From an uncultured Aquimarina sp. (lineage in GTDB: Bacteria > Bacteroidota > Bacteroidia > Flavobacteriales > Flavobacteriaceae), in the NCBI RefSeq assembly GCF_947496855.1, contig NZ_CANMED010000003.1, positions 310,001-374,000 of the forward strand: DNA of 64,000 nt. The letters are read 5' to 3'. Below are positions 44,110-53,155 of this stretch, one piece after another. The notes below the pieces were generated by a model. It saw only the letters and a program-made list of their open reading frames with translations. It made no database searches and was not told the DNA's origin. Each line of letters begins with the position of its first letter. The stretch's first letter is position 1. The translations under genes and the position numbers were made by a program.

Positions 44110-45255
44110 ATGAGATCTATTGCTCCCATTATTATCATTAGCTTTTTAATGTTCTCGTGTAGACAACAAAACCCTCTCGATGAAATACTGAATTCTGATA
44201 AAGAACAGATAAAACGGGTAATGCAAAATATTGAAAAACATGAAGTTCAGATTTTGTATAGCCAGATTGATCAAGATCAAGATGGAAAAGTAATTTTTAC
44301 GGATTATGAATTCAACGTTTCAGATAGCACTTATTTTTACCCTGCAAGTTCCGTTAAATTTCCAGTCGCCCTAATCGCTCTTGAGAAATTAAAAGAATTA
44401 AAGGAAAGAGAAATCAAGGTAGATAGAATGACTAATTTCATGCTGCAGCATGATACTCTGTATACAAATATTGAAAAAGAAATTAGGAAGATTTTTGCGG
44501 TAAGCGATAACCAAGCATATAATCGACTATTCGAATTCCTTGGACAAGATTATATCAATCAAAAATTACAATCTAAAAACCTTAAAGGTAGAATTTCGCA
44601 TAGGTTATCGGCCCCCTATGCTCAAAACCTGAAAACACAATCTATTCTTTTTAAAAAGAATATAGAAGATAGTACTGTTATATACCAACAAGAAAGCATC
44701 CAGAATAATACTCAACCGAAATTATCGCTTAATAAACTATCAAAGGGAAAAGGTTACATATACAATGATACATTGATAGAAAAACCGAAAGATTTTTCTA
44801 AAAAAAACTATCTACCCCTGCGGTCTTTGCATGAAACGATGAAACGTATTCATTTTCCTAATTCTTACAGTAAAGAAGAAGGTTTTAATATCTCTGAGAA
44901 CGATCGCCAATTTGTCATTAATACTATGAAGACTTTACCTAGTGAAGCAGGACACGATAAAAAGGAGTACTACGATGGATATGTGAAGTTTTTTATGTTT
45001 GGCGATACAAAAGAAAACATCCCAGAACATATAGAAATCTATAATAAGGTTGGATATGCATACGGATATCTAACAGACTGTGCATATATTAAGGATACAA
45101 AGAATAACATTACATTTATCTTATCAGCTACAATACACGTAAATGAAAATGGAATTTTTAATGATGATTATTATGAATACGATGAAATAGGCATTCCTTT
45201 TCTAGCAGAATTAGGGCGAAAAATCTATCATCTCGAAAAGCTTCGAAATAAATAA
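44110..45255 (+). CDS. Class A beta-lactamase-fold serine hydrolase, lipoprotein
   Basis: This 381-residue protein has a lipobox Cys at about residue 17 (LMFSC). SSVK (Ser80-Lys83) is the SxxK nucleophile motif, VSDN (132-134) is the SDN loop, and KVGYAYG near residue 315 resembles the KTG strand. No ExxLN (Glu166) omega-loop motif could be found; that stretch is replaced by a long polar insert, so drug hydrolysis is doubtful. It more likely acts as a carboxypeptidase-like or transpeptidase-related hydrolase. Confidence 0.8.
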   Translation: MRSIAPIIIISFLMFSCRQQNPLDEILNSDKEQIKRVMQNIEKHEVQILYSQIDQDQDGKVIFTDYEFNVSDSTYFYPASSVKFPVALIALEKLKELKEREIKVDRMTNFMLQHDTLYTNIEKEIRKIFAVSDNQAYNRLFEFLGQDYINQKLQSKNLKGRISHRLSAPYAQNLKTQSILFKKNIEDSTVIYQQESIQNNTQPKLSLNKLSKGKGYIYNDTLIEKPKDFSKKNYLPLRSLHETMKRIHFPNSYSKEEGFNISENDRQFVINTMKTLPSEAGHDKKEYYDGYVKFFMFGDTKENIPEHIEIYNKVGYAYGYLTDCAYIKDTKNNITFILSATIHVNENGIFNDDYYEYDEIGIPFLAELGRKIYHLEKLRNK

Positions 45256-45524
45256 TTTTACATTAAAAAAGTATATTTCTTTAACAATTATTCATTAAAA
45301 TCTACAAATACGGTCTAAAACTTCATGTTTTATGATTTATTTATATTTATTTAACAAAAATATATACTAAATAGACTTTTTATGAATTAATTTTAATTCC
45401 CCTTAGTTTAAGAATGTCAAATTTTAGTACAAATAGCAACAACAAGTATGGTTACAACATTAATAATCAAGTAGCTATATAGTATGTCAAAGACGTAGTA
45501 TATAGTTTCATTAAATTTTAAAAT
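45256..45524. other. AT-rich intergenic region
   Basis: These 269 bases carry no gene or clear repeat. It presumably holds the promoter of the small secreted protein at 45525; no convincing TAnnTTTG was found. Confidence 0.4.
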
Positions 45525-45878
45525 ATGAAACAATATATACTATTTTTCTTATTATTCTCTTTCGGCATATTGCACTCTAATAGTATTTCTATTAACCGAT
45601 CTTTTGCAGATATTATTCAAAATCAAATAGATCGTAAACTTTCGGACGAAGAAGTTCAGAAAAGAGGACTTGACGTATTAGCTGCAGAGGTCATTGAAAA
45701 AATAGATGAAATCGATTTAAGAAAAACAGCCCGATCAGCTATTTTCGAAACCTCATATGGTTTTAGGTGGAAAATGATTAATCTACATACAGGAAATATG
45801 ATTATTATTAAAGTGAATAAAGAATTTCAGTTAATCTCTGCTCGAAATAGTAAAAAAACTAAAATAATGGTTCCTTAA
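45525..45878 (+). CDS. Small secreted protein of unknown function
   Basis: This 117-residue protein has a signal peptide (1-18) followed by a short charged helix-rich part (DRKLSDEEVQKRGLD) and a small beta region (GFRWKMINLHTGNMIIIKVNKEFQLIS). There is no Cys or catalytic motif. It is separated by 269 bases from the upstream gene and is probably transcribed alone. Confidence 0.65.
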   Translation: MKQYILFFLLFSFGILHSNSISINRSFADIIQNQIDRKLSDEEVQKRGLDVLAAEVIEKIDEIDLRKTARSAIFETSYGFRWKMINLHTGNMIIIKVNKEFQLISARNSKKTKIMVP

Positions 45879-45887
45879 ATATAGGCC

Positions 45888-46121
45888 TTAGAGCAACATC
45901 GTTTTTACATTATTATATTCCTCTAAGTATTCCCAATATATAATTCTATCATAAGCATATTTGATTAAAATATATTGTTCACTAACCGATAGTATTCTAT
46001 CTACAGCCACCAGCTTTTTTGACGGTGATGCTACGGTTACTTCTTCTGTAATTTCTTGGTTACTGGCATCGAAACCGTGTACAATAGTATGATTCTTTAA
46101 GGTAAGTTCTATAAATTTCAT
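45888..46121 (-). CDS. Small unknown protein, divergent to the MBL operon
   Basis: The product is 77 residues if started at ATG 46121 (MKFIELTLKNHTIVHGFDAS). A longer in-frame form from 46232 adds 37 residues but leaves only 3 bases to the divergent start codon at 46236, leaving no room for a promoter, so the short start is preferred. The start MKFIELTLKN resembles small beta-rich proteins of the FlbD-like type, with VAVDRILSVSE. The family assignment is weak. Confidence 0.6.
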   Translation of the reverse strand: MKFIELTLKNHTIVHGFDASNQEITEEVTVASPSKKLVAVDRILSVSEQYILIKYAYDRIIYWEYLEEYNNVKTMLL

Positions 46122-46235
46122 TAGTATATCTTTTAAGCTTCCTAATTTACCTCTTTTTGACCTTAACACCTCTTTAAGAGTTTCGCATTTGCATTTTCTT
46201 AACTTTAGGCTCACAATCAAGTAATCAATCAAAAA

Positions 46236-47009
46236 ATGTTAAAAAGATTTTTCCTTTTAACACTACTATTTATTAGTATTTCTGGCTTTTCCCAAAAGAA
46301 ACTATCTCTAATATATACAGGAAATATGGGTGTATATATAACAGATGATCAATCTTCTGTTCTGATTGATGGATTGCATACTAAATATGGGGATGATTAT
46401 CTTTTTCCTCCATCAGCATTAGTCCACAAAATAAATACCCAACTACAACCTGATGTCATTCTTTTTACTCATTATCACGGGGATCATTTCAGTACTGAAC
46501 TTGCTTATAATTATTTAGCATCCAATAAAAAAGCAGTTTTGTTTGGATCTGATCAGATAACTAAAGAAATTAAAAACTTCGAGAATAGGTTATTTACTAT
46601 ATCCACCACGGATTATACAAAACGTACGGTCAAGATTAAAAATCTTAAAATTACTGGAGTAAAAATCAATCACGTAGGTAAAAGACATCTATCTGTGGAG
46701 AATGTTGGTTACATTGTTAATTTTGGTATTAGAAAAATCCTGCATGTTGGTGACACTAATTGGATGAAAGAAATCAATCTATTTAATCAATTGAACCTGG
46801 TAAATGAAAACATAGATATTGCGATTCTGCCCTACTGGATGTTATTGGAAGATAATGCAACTGCATTAATCAAAAAAAACATAAACCCTAAACAAATCAT
46901 CGCAACACATATCTCACCCAAAATAAAAAAACAAGAATTGGAGGATATGAGAGAAAGGTATCCAGAAATACATTTCTTAACCACATTAGAACAACGAATA
47001 CAACTATAA
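46236..47009 (+). CDS. MBL-fold metallo-hydrolase, secreted
   Basis: This 257-residue protein has a signal peptide (1-20, SGFSQ). It has the MBL core with DGLHTKYGDDY and TGNMG, the metal-binding motif ILFTHYHGDHFS, a later KILHVGDTNW (Asp) and a C-terminal IIATHIS (His). The substrate is unknown. It is the first gene of a run with the large VPS10-like protein (18-base gap). Confidence 0.88.
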   Translation: MLKRFFLLTLLFISISGFSQKKLSLIYTGNMGVYITDDQSSVLIDGLHTKYGDDYLFPPSALVHKINTQLQPDVILFTHYHGDHFSTELAYNYLASNKKAVLFGSDQITKEIKNFENRLFTISTTDYTKRTVKIKNLKITGVKINHVGKRHLSVENVGYIVNFGIRKILHVGDTNWMKEINLFNQLNLVNENIDIAILPYWMLLEDNATALIKKNINPKQIIATHISPKIKKQELEDMRERYPEIHFLTTLEQRIQL

Positions 47010-47027
47010 TTAACTCACTATTACAAC

Positions 47028-50000
47028 ATGAAAAGATTACTATTTCTAATATCTCTTATCCTTGTTTCGGGAATTTATGCTCAGGAATTTTCTATGGATT
47101 ATGTAAAAAAAATGAACCCACGTAATATAGGACCCGGAGGAATGAGTGGTCGCGTAACTTCCATAGATGTGGTTACTTCTAATCCCGATATTATGTATGC
47201 AGGAACAGCATCGGGTGGATTGTGGAAATCTACATCTGGAGGTATTAAATGGAAGCCTATTTTTGATAAACAAGTTACTGCATCTATTGGAGCGGTAGCA
47301 ATTCAGCAATCCAATCCTTCTGTGATTTGGGTAGGAACTGGAGAAGGTAACCCCAGAAATAGTCTTAACGGAGGATACGGGATTTACAAATCACTAGATG
47401 GTGGTAAAAACTGGAAACTGATGGGACTAGAAAAAACGCGTCATATCCATAGAGTAATTGTGGATCCTACAGATCCAAATACGGTATTCGTAGCTGCAAT
47501 AGGTTCACCTTGGGGAGAACATCCAGAAAGAGGTGTTTTTAAAACTACAGATGGTGGAGAAACATGGAATAAAATACTTTCCGCAAATAATAAAACAGGC
47601 GCTGCAGATCTAATTATGGATCCTTCTAACCCAAATAAACTAATTGCTGCTTTATGGGAACATAAACGTGATCCATGGTTTTTTAAATCTGGAGGTGAAG
47701 GCTCTGGACTATATATTACACACGATGGCGGAAAAACCTGGAAAAAACGAACGGATAAAGATGGTTTACCCGAAGGAAATTTAGGACGTATTGGAGTTGC
47801 TATTTCCAGAAATAAACCAAATATTGTCTACGCTTTAATTGAAGCTAAAAAAAATGCCCTCTATAAATCAGAAGATGGAGGATTTAACTGGAAAAAAATA
47901 AACGATAAAAATGATATTGGTAATCGTCCATTCTATTATTCAGAAATCTACGTAGATCCACAGAATGAAAATAGAGTTTATTCTGTATTTACCTATGTAA
48001 ATGTATCGGAAGATGGCGGTAAAAACTTCACACAACTAATGCCTGCTTATGGAGTGGATAATGGAGTCCACCCAGATCATCACGCTTGGTGGATACATCC
48101 GCAAGATGGTAATTTTATGATCGATGGTAATGATGGTGGATTAAATATCACACGTGATGGAGGAAAGACCTGGAGATTTATAGGAAACCTTCCTGTAGCT
48201 CAATTTTACCATATTAATGTGGATAACGAGTTCCCGTATAATGTATACGGAGGTATGCAGGATAACGGCAGCTGGCGCGGACCCGCGTATGTTTGGAAAG
48301 CTCAGGGAATCAGAAACTCATACTGGCAAGAGATTTCTTTTGGAGATGGATTCGATGTAGTACCGGATAAAGACGATTCCAGATATGGATGGTCTATGAG
48401 TCAACAAGGATTTGTAAGTCGTTATGATTGGATGACAGGTAATAACTATACAGTGAAACCCACACATCCAGATCCAGAAATAAAATTACGTTTTAACTGG
48501 AATGCAGCAATCAATATTGATCCTTTTGATAATAATACATTGTATTTCGGAAGTCAGTTTGTACATAAAAGTACGGACAAAGGATTAACCTGGGAGATCA
48601 TCTCTGGGGATTTATCAACCAACGATCCAGAAAAACTAAAACAAGGAGAAAGTGGTGGGCTTACCATGGATGCTACCGGAGCAGAAAATCACTGTACCGT
48701 TTTGGTTATAGAACCTTCTTCATTAGAGCGAAACATGCTTTGGGCAGCAACCGATGATGGTCGCGTTCATATTACTCAAAACGGAGGAGCAAACTGGACA
48801 GACGTTTCTAAAAATATCAAAGGATTACCAGCTGGTAGCTGGATTGTACAGATCAAAGCTTCTAATAAGAAAAAAGGAGAAGCACTATTGGTAGCTAATG
48901 ACTATAGAAGATTTAATTATACGCCGTACGCATATAGAACGGTTGATTATGGTAAAACCTGGCAACGCATTGTAGATAGTAATGATGTAAAAAGCTATAC
49001 TTTGAGTATCGTAGAAGATCCTCTAGAGAAAAACTTACTGTTCTTAGGAACGGATGATGGATTATATATTTCTCTGGATGCCGGAAACAAATGGACAAAA
49101 TGGACATCTGGTTTCCCAACTGTTTCTGTAAAAGATTTAATCATTCAACCCAGAGAACATGATTTAGTAATAGGAACCTTTGGTAGAGCTGCATGGGTAT
49201 TAGACAATATCAAACCATTGCGTGCTTTAGCAAAAAACAAAAGTATCTTAAATCAAAAAATAAAAGTATTCGATCCACCCGTTGGATACCAGGCAGCTTA
49301 TCAGCAACCTACCGGAAGTCGTTTTGGTGGAGATGCTTTGTTTAATGGCGAAAATCGTGATTTTGGAGCTCATATCTCTTATTTTGTAACCGTAGAACAA
49401 AAAGAAGCGTCTAAAGAAAATAAAGACGGTGAAGAAACAGGAAAAGAAAATGATGAAGAGGAAGAAGATACTGCAGACGATGAAAAAGAAGAAACAAAGG
49501 TAAAATGGGATTCTATTCACCTAAAAGTGTATGATGGTGATCGATTGATCAGAACATTAAAGCAAAAAACTCCTGACTCTACTGGAATTCATAAAATAAG
49601 TTGGTTTATGGATGAAAAAGGTGTGGATCGCCCGTCTAGAGAAATTCAGAAACGTAAAGAGGAACCAGGCGGTGTTGATGTGAAACCAGGAACCTATAAA
49701 TTGGTGATGGAATACGGAGATCAGAAATCTGAAACCAGTATACAGGTAAAATCAGATCCAAGATTACAAGTTTCTCAGCAAAATATAAACGAAGTATACG
49801 CCGCTTCTAAAAACCTAGAGGCTATGAGACAGACAGCTGCAGATGCCGTAAAGCAATTGGCAGAAAGTAAGGAAGTAGCTTCAAAATATGAGAAAGAATT
49901 GAAAAAACTGGATAAAAAGAAGTTCAAAGATCAGATCAAAGCTTCTAAAAACATTATCAAAAAGATTGATTCTACCGTTGCTATGTATTTAGGAAAAGAG

Positions 50001-50261
50001 GACAAAAGACAGGGAATCACTCGTAATCCAGAAATAACAGTAATGCAACGTCTTGGTACTGCTGATTGGTACACAAGTAGTAGAAAAAATGGGTTAACGA
50101 CTACAGAAAAAACCCTGATAAAACATGCTAAAGATGCGCTAATGGATGCATTAGAAAAAACAAATATATTCTTTACCAATGATTGGAAACCTTATCAAGA
50201 ATCTATAGAGAAACTAAAAACTTCTCCTTTTAAAGAAGTCAAAACATTCACTATCAAATAA
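47028..50261 (+). CDS. VPS10/BNR-repeat propeller protein (sortilin-like glycosyl hydrolase superfamily), secreted
   Basis: This 1077-residue protein has a signal peptide (1-18). It has many BNR/Asp-box-type blades (GLWKSTSGGIKWKPI, GIYKSLDGGKNWKLM, GVFKTTDGGETWNKI, GLYITHDGGKTWKK, NITRDGGKTWRFIG), forming one or two propellers over about 30-740. An acidic Glu-rich linker lies at about 795-825, a sandwich-like stretch at about 830-905, and a long charged helical region to the end. Family members are called exo-sialidase-like or VPS10-domain hydrolases, but true enzyme activity is rarely shown. It probably binds or processes extracellular polymers. Confidence 0.85.
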   Translation: MKRLLFLISLILVSGIYAQEFSMDYVKKMNPRNIGPGGMSGRVTSIDVVTSNPDIMYAGTASGGLWKSTSGGIKWKPIFDKQVTASIGAVAIQQSNPSVIWVGTGEGNPRNSLNGGYGIYKSLDGGKNWKLMGLEKTRHIHRVIVDPTDPNTVFVAAIGSPWGEHPERGVFKTTDGGETWNKILSANNKTGAADLIMDPSNPNKLIAALWEHKRDPWFFKSGGEGSGLYITHDGGKTWKKRTDKDGLPEGNLGRIGVAISRNKPNIVYALIEAKKNALYKSEDGGFNWKKINDKNDIGNRPFYYSEIYVDPQNENRVYSVFTYVNVSEDGGKNFTQLMPAYGVDNGVHPDHHAWWIHPQDGNFMIDGNDGGLNITRDGGKTWRFIGNLPVAQFYHINVDNEFPYNVYGGMQDNGSWRGPAYVWKAQGIRNSYWQEISFGDGFDVVPDKDDSRYGWSMSQQGFVSRYDWMTGNNYTVKPTHPDPEIKLRFNWNAAINIDPFDNNTLYFGSQFVHKSTDKGLTWEIISGDLSTNDPEKLKQGESGGLTMDATGAENHCTVLVIEPSSLERNMLWAATDDGRVHITQNGGANWTDVSKNIKGLPAGSWIVQIKASNKKKGEALLVANDYRRFNYTPYAYRTVDYGKTWQRIVDSNDVKSYTLSIVEDPLEKNLLFLGTDDGLYISLDAGNKWTKWTSGFPTVSVKDLIIQPREHDLVIGTFGRAAWVLDNIKPLRALAKNKSILNQKIKVFDPPVGYQAAYQQPTGSRFGGDALFNGENRDFGAHISYFVTVEQKEASKENKDGEETGKENDEEEEDTADDEKEETKVKWDSIHLKVYDGDRLIRTLKQKTPDSTGIHKISWFMDEKGVDRPSREIQKRKEEPGGVDVKPGTYKLVMEYGDQKSETSIQVKSDPRLQVSQQNINEVYAASKNLEAMRQTAADAVKQLAESKEVASKYEKELKKLDKKKFKDQIKASKNIIKKIDSTVAMYLGKEDKRQGITRNPEITVMQRLGTADWYTSSRKNGLTTTEKTLIKHAKDALMDALEKTNIFFTNDWKPYQESIEKLKTSPFKEVKTFTIK

Positions 50262-50272
50262 AACTTTCACAC

Positions 50273-52222
50273 ATGAAAAAACTTATCATTTTAGGACTAG
50301 GACTACTACTACTCCACTCCTGTAAAAAAGAAAAGAAAGAAGAAATAGCGAAAGCTATTGCAATTGAAGAGTACTCAATTGAACAATTTATGGATAATGA
50401 AAATGCATTTGCTAATGGATTTTCTAACGATAAGTCCAAAGTATTAATGACCAGTAACCGCTCTGGTATCTATAATATGTACACTACATCGGTTACAGGT
50501 GGAGAATTGATTCCGGTTACAAAATCTGATAGTTCTTCTGTTTTTGGAATTTCATATTTCCCTGAGGATGATAGAATCCTATTTAGAATGGACGGTAATG
50601 GAGATGAGATATTTAAGATCTTTCTTAAGGACAGTGCCGGAATTACACGATTAACTCCAGAGAAAAATGTAAGAGCCTTGTTCAGAGGTTGGTCTAAAGA
50701 TGGCAAAAGTTTCTTTTACGGAAGTAATGAGCGTGATTCTAAGTATATGGATCATTACGAAATGAATATTGCTGACTTTACTTCTAAAATGATCTATCAG
50801 AATAATGATGGAATGGATTTTGGCGGTATGTCCGAAGACAGGAAATATATTGCGCTGACCAAAGCAATTACTACTAATGATATCGATCTGTATATAATGA
50901 ATACAGAAACTAAAGAAAAAGCTAAAATCAATGAGAATACAAGTAGTAATAGACCTCAGGATTTTTCTCTGGATAATGCATCATTATATTATACAACCGA
51001 TGACAGTGCAGAATTTAGTTATTTAATGAAATACAATCTTGCAGATGGTACAAAAGAAAAAGTAGCAGAAAAAAACTGGGACATCAATTCATTTTATTTT
51101 ACCCAAAATGGAAAATATCAAGTAATGTTCACTAATGAGGATGCTAAAACTATGATGGATGTAAAAGAGGTAGCTACTGGAAAAGCGATAGAATTCCCTT
51201 CGTTCGAAAACAAAGAAATTTCTAGTGCGAGTTTTTCCAGAGATGAGTCTATGGCATTCTTAAATGTTTCGGGATCAAGTACTCCAAGAAATGTATATTC
51301 ATATGATTTGGCATCAAAAGAATATCATCAACTTACGGATGTACTTAATAAAGATATCAATGCTGAGGATTTAGTAGCGTCAGAAGTGGTTCGTTTTAAA
51401 TCCTTTGATGGATTAGAAGTTCCTGCTATTTATTATAAACCAAAACAAGCAACTGCAGACAACAAAGTTCCGGCATTGGTTTGGGTACATGGAGGTCCCG
51501 GAGGACAATCCAGACAAGGTTTTAGTTCCCAAATTCAGTATTATGTGAATCATGGGTATGCGATCTTAGCTGTTAACAATAGAGGTAGTAGCGGTTACGG
51601 AAAAACATTTTATAAAATGGACGATCAAAATCACGGAGATAAAGATCTAAAAGATTGTGTAGCAGGAAAAGATTGGCTGGCACAACAAGATATTATCGAT
51701 GCTAATAAAATCGGAATTATTGGTGGTTCTTATGGTGGATACATGACTATGGCAGCCCTTACATACACACCAGAGGAATTTAAAGTAGGAGTTAATATCT
51801 TCGGAGTAACGAACTGGTTACGAACGTTAAAAAGTATTCCGCCATGGTGGGAGTCTTTTAAAGAAGCTTTATATACGGAAATGGGGGATCCTAATACCGC
51901 AGATTCCATAAGATTACGTCAAATCTCTCCGCTATTTCATACAGAAAAAGTAACAAAACCATTAATTGTACTTCAGGGAGCCAAAGATCCAAGAGTATTA
52001 AAGGTAGAATCCGATGAAATTGTAGAAGGAGTTAAGAAAAATGGGGTTCCTGTAGAATATGTGTTATTCGAAGATGAAGGACATGGTTTTGTAAAAAAGG
52101 AAAATCAAATTGAAGCATACGGAAGAATTCTTAAATTCTTAGATAAATACCTAAAAGAGTCTGGATCCGAAGTCATTAATGATGGGAAATCTGAAGTAAA
52201 AACAGTAGAATCAGATTCTTAA
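50273..52222 (+). CDS. S9-family (prolyl oligopeptidase-type) serine peptidase, lipoprotein
   Basis: This 649-residue protein has a lipobox in LLHSCKKEK. An N-terminal propeller (about 40-380) has TolB-like blades. The alpha/beta-hydrolase domain carries GGSYGGYMT (nucleophile Ser), LQGAKDPRV (Asp) and EDEGHGF (His). The preceding HGGPGGQ is the oxyanion site. It cleaves oligopeptides, possibly after Ala or Pro as in DPP-type relatives. It lies 11 bases after the VPS10 gene. Confidence 0.9.
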   Translation: MKKLIILGLGLLLLHSCKKEKKEEIAKAIAIEEYSIEQFMDNENAFANGFSNDKSKVLMTSNRSGIYNMYTTSVTGGELIPVTKSDSSSVFGISYFPEDDRILFRMDGNGDEIFKIFLKDSAGITRLTPEKNVRALFRGWSKDGKSFFYGSNERDSKYMDHYEMNIADFTSKMIYQNNDGMDFGGMSEDRKYIALTKAITTNDIDLYIMNTETKEKAKINENTSSNRPQDFSLDNASLYYTTDDSAEFSYLMKYNLADGTKEKVAEKNWDINSFYFTQNGKYQVMFTNEDAKTMMDVKEVATGKAIEFPSFENKEISSASFSRDESMAFLNVSGSSTPRNVYSYDLASKEYHQLTDVLNKDINAEDLVASEVVRFKSFDGLEVPAIYYKPKQATADNKVPALVWVHGGPGGQSRQGFSSQIQYYVNHGYAILAVNNRGSSGYGKTFYKMDDQNHGDKDLKDCVAGKDWLAQQDIIDANKIGIIGGSYGGYMTMAALTYTPEEFKVGVNIFGVTNWLRTLKSIPPWWESFKEALYTEMGDPNTADSIRLRQISPLFHTEKVTKPLIVLQGAKDPRVLKVESDEIVEGVKKNGVPVEYVLFEDEGHGFVKKENQIEAYGRILKFLDKYLKESGSEVINDGKSEVKTVESDS

Positions 52223-52247
52223 AAACATCTAATTACCGAATATATTT

Positions 52248-52925
52248 ATGAGAAAAATCATAATAGTTGTAACAATACTAATAACCGTTTTAAATACTAA
52301 CGCCCAAGAAACAGGAGAAGATGACTTGGGCGCTTGGTATATGTATTTTGGCACTAATCGAATAACCGACAAACTCAGTATTCATTCTGAAGCGCAGTTT
52401 CGATTCTATGAGGTAGCAAGTACATTTAATCAATTATTACTACGTACTGGTTTAAATTATCACCTTACCGATAATGCCATTGCCACGATTGGATATGGAT
52501 ATATTAATACCGACGGAACTTTTGCCGATATCCCAGATGAAGAAAATAGCAAAGAGCATAGAATATTTCAGCAATTTATATTAAAAAATGAGGTTGGGAA
52601 GGTAAAGTTCGAGCATCGATATCGATTAGAACAACGTTTTATCAGCACGCAGTTTGATGATTTTACAGAGCATCGTGCACGATATCGACTGCAACTCACC
52701 TATCCTTTTAATGATAAATGGTTTCTGAATGTCTATGACGAAGTGTTTATCAATCTACAAGAACCAATTTTTGGTCAGAATCGATTGTATGGAGCTGTAG
52801 GATATAATGTAAAATCTAATTTCAGTATTCAATTAGGGTATCTAAAAAATCATTTTACTGGAGCAAATTTTGATCGACTACAGTTAGGTGTTATCTATAA
52901 TACCGACTTTAGAAAGAAAGGATAA
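52248..52925 (+). CDS. DUF2490-type outer-membrane protein
   Basis: This 225-residue protein has a signal peptide (1-20, NTNAQ). It matches the DUF2490 pattern DLGAWYMYFGTNRITDKLSIHSEAQFRFYE followed by HRYRLEQRF and HRARYRLQLTYPF (quoted in parts), a transmembrane beta-barrel. Function is unknown. It is 25 bases after the S9 gene and is the last gene of the run. Confidence 0.88.
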   Translation: MRKIIIVVTILITVLNTNAQETGEDDLGAWYMYFGTNRITDKLSIHSEAQFRFYEVASTFNQLLLRTGLNYHLTDNAIATIGYGYINTDGTFADIPDEENSKEHRIFQQFILKNEVGKVKFEHRYRLEQRFISTQFDDFTEHRARYRLQLTYPFNDKWFLNVYDEVFINLQEPIFGQNRLYGAVGYNVKSNFSIQLGYLKNHFTGANFDRLQLGVIYNTDFRKKG

Positions 52926-53155
52926 TTGTATCGTTATATTTCGACTACGTTCAATGTATTGGAAAGTACCAGAAATATACCGATAATAATTTCCATATTT
53001 TATATGATTGCCTGAAGTTCTAAATCTGTCTGTTTTTTTTTGAGGAAAGTTTTTAGAGAGAAGAATAAATGCTATAACGCACATCAGTACTATAATAATA
53101 CCATACATTTCGTTCGTATTACATTTCAGAATCTAAATCATTTTTAGAAAAAACA

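Noticed and set aside
44110..45255. Antibiotic-resistance beta-lactamase
   Set aside because: The omega-loop Glu motif is not found and the protein is a lipoprotein with a long insert; the neighbour is a peptidase.
45888..46232. Longer 114-codon form of the small minus-strand gene
   Set aside because: It would leave only three bases to the divergent start codon at 46236, leaving no space for either promoter; the shorter start is used.
52884..53108. 74-codon minus-strand frame with a hydrophobic start between DUF2490 and the FAD gene
   Set aside because: It overlaps the DUF2490 3' end and contains a fragment of a dispersed intergenic repeat (52939-52958). A small membrane protein cannot be excluded, but support is too thin.
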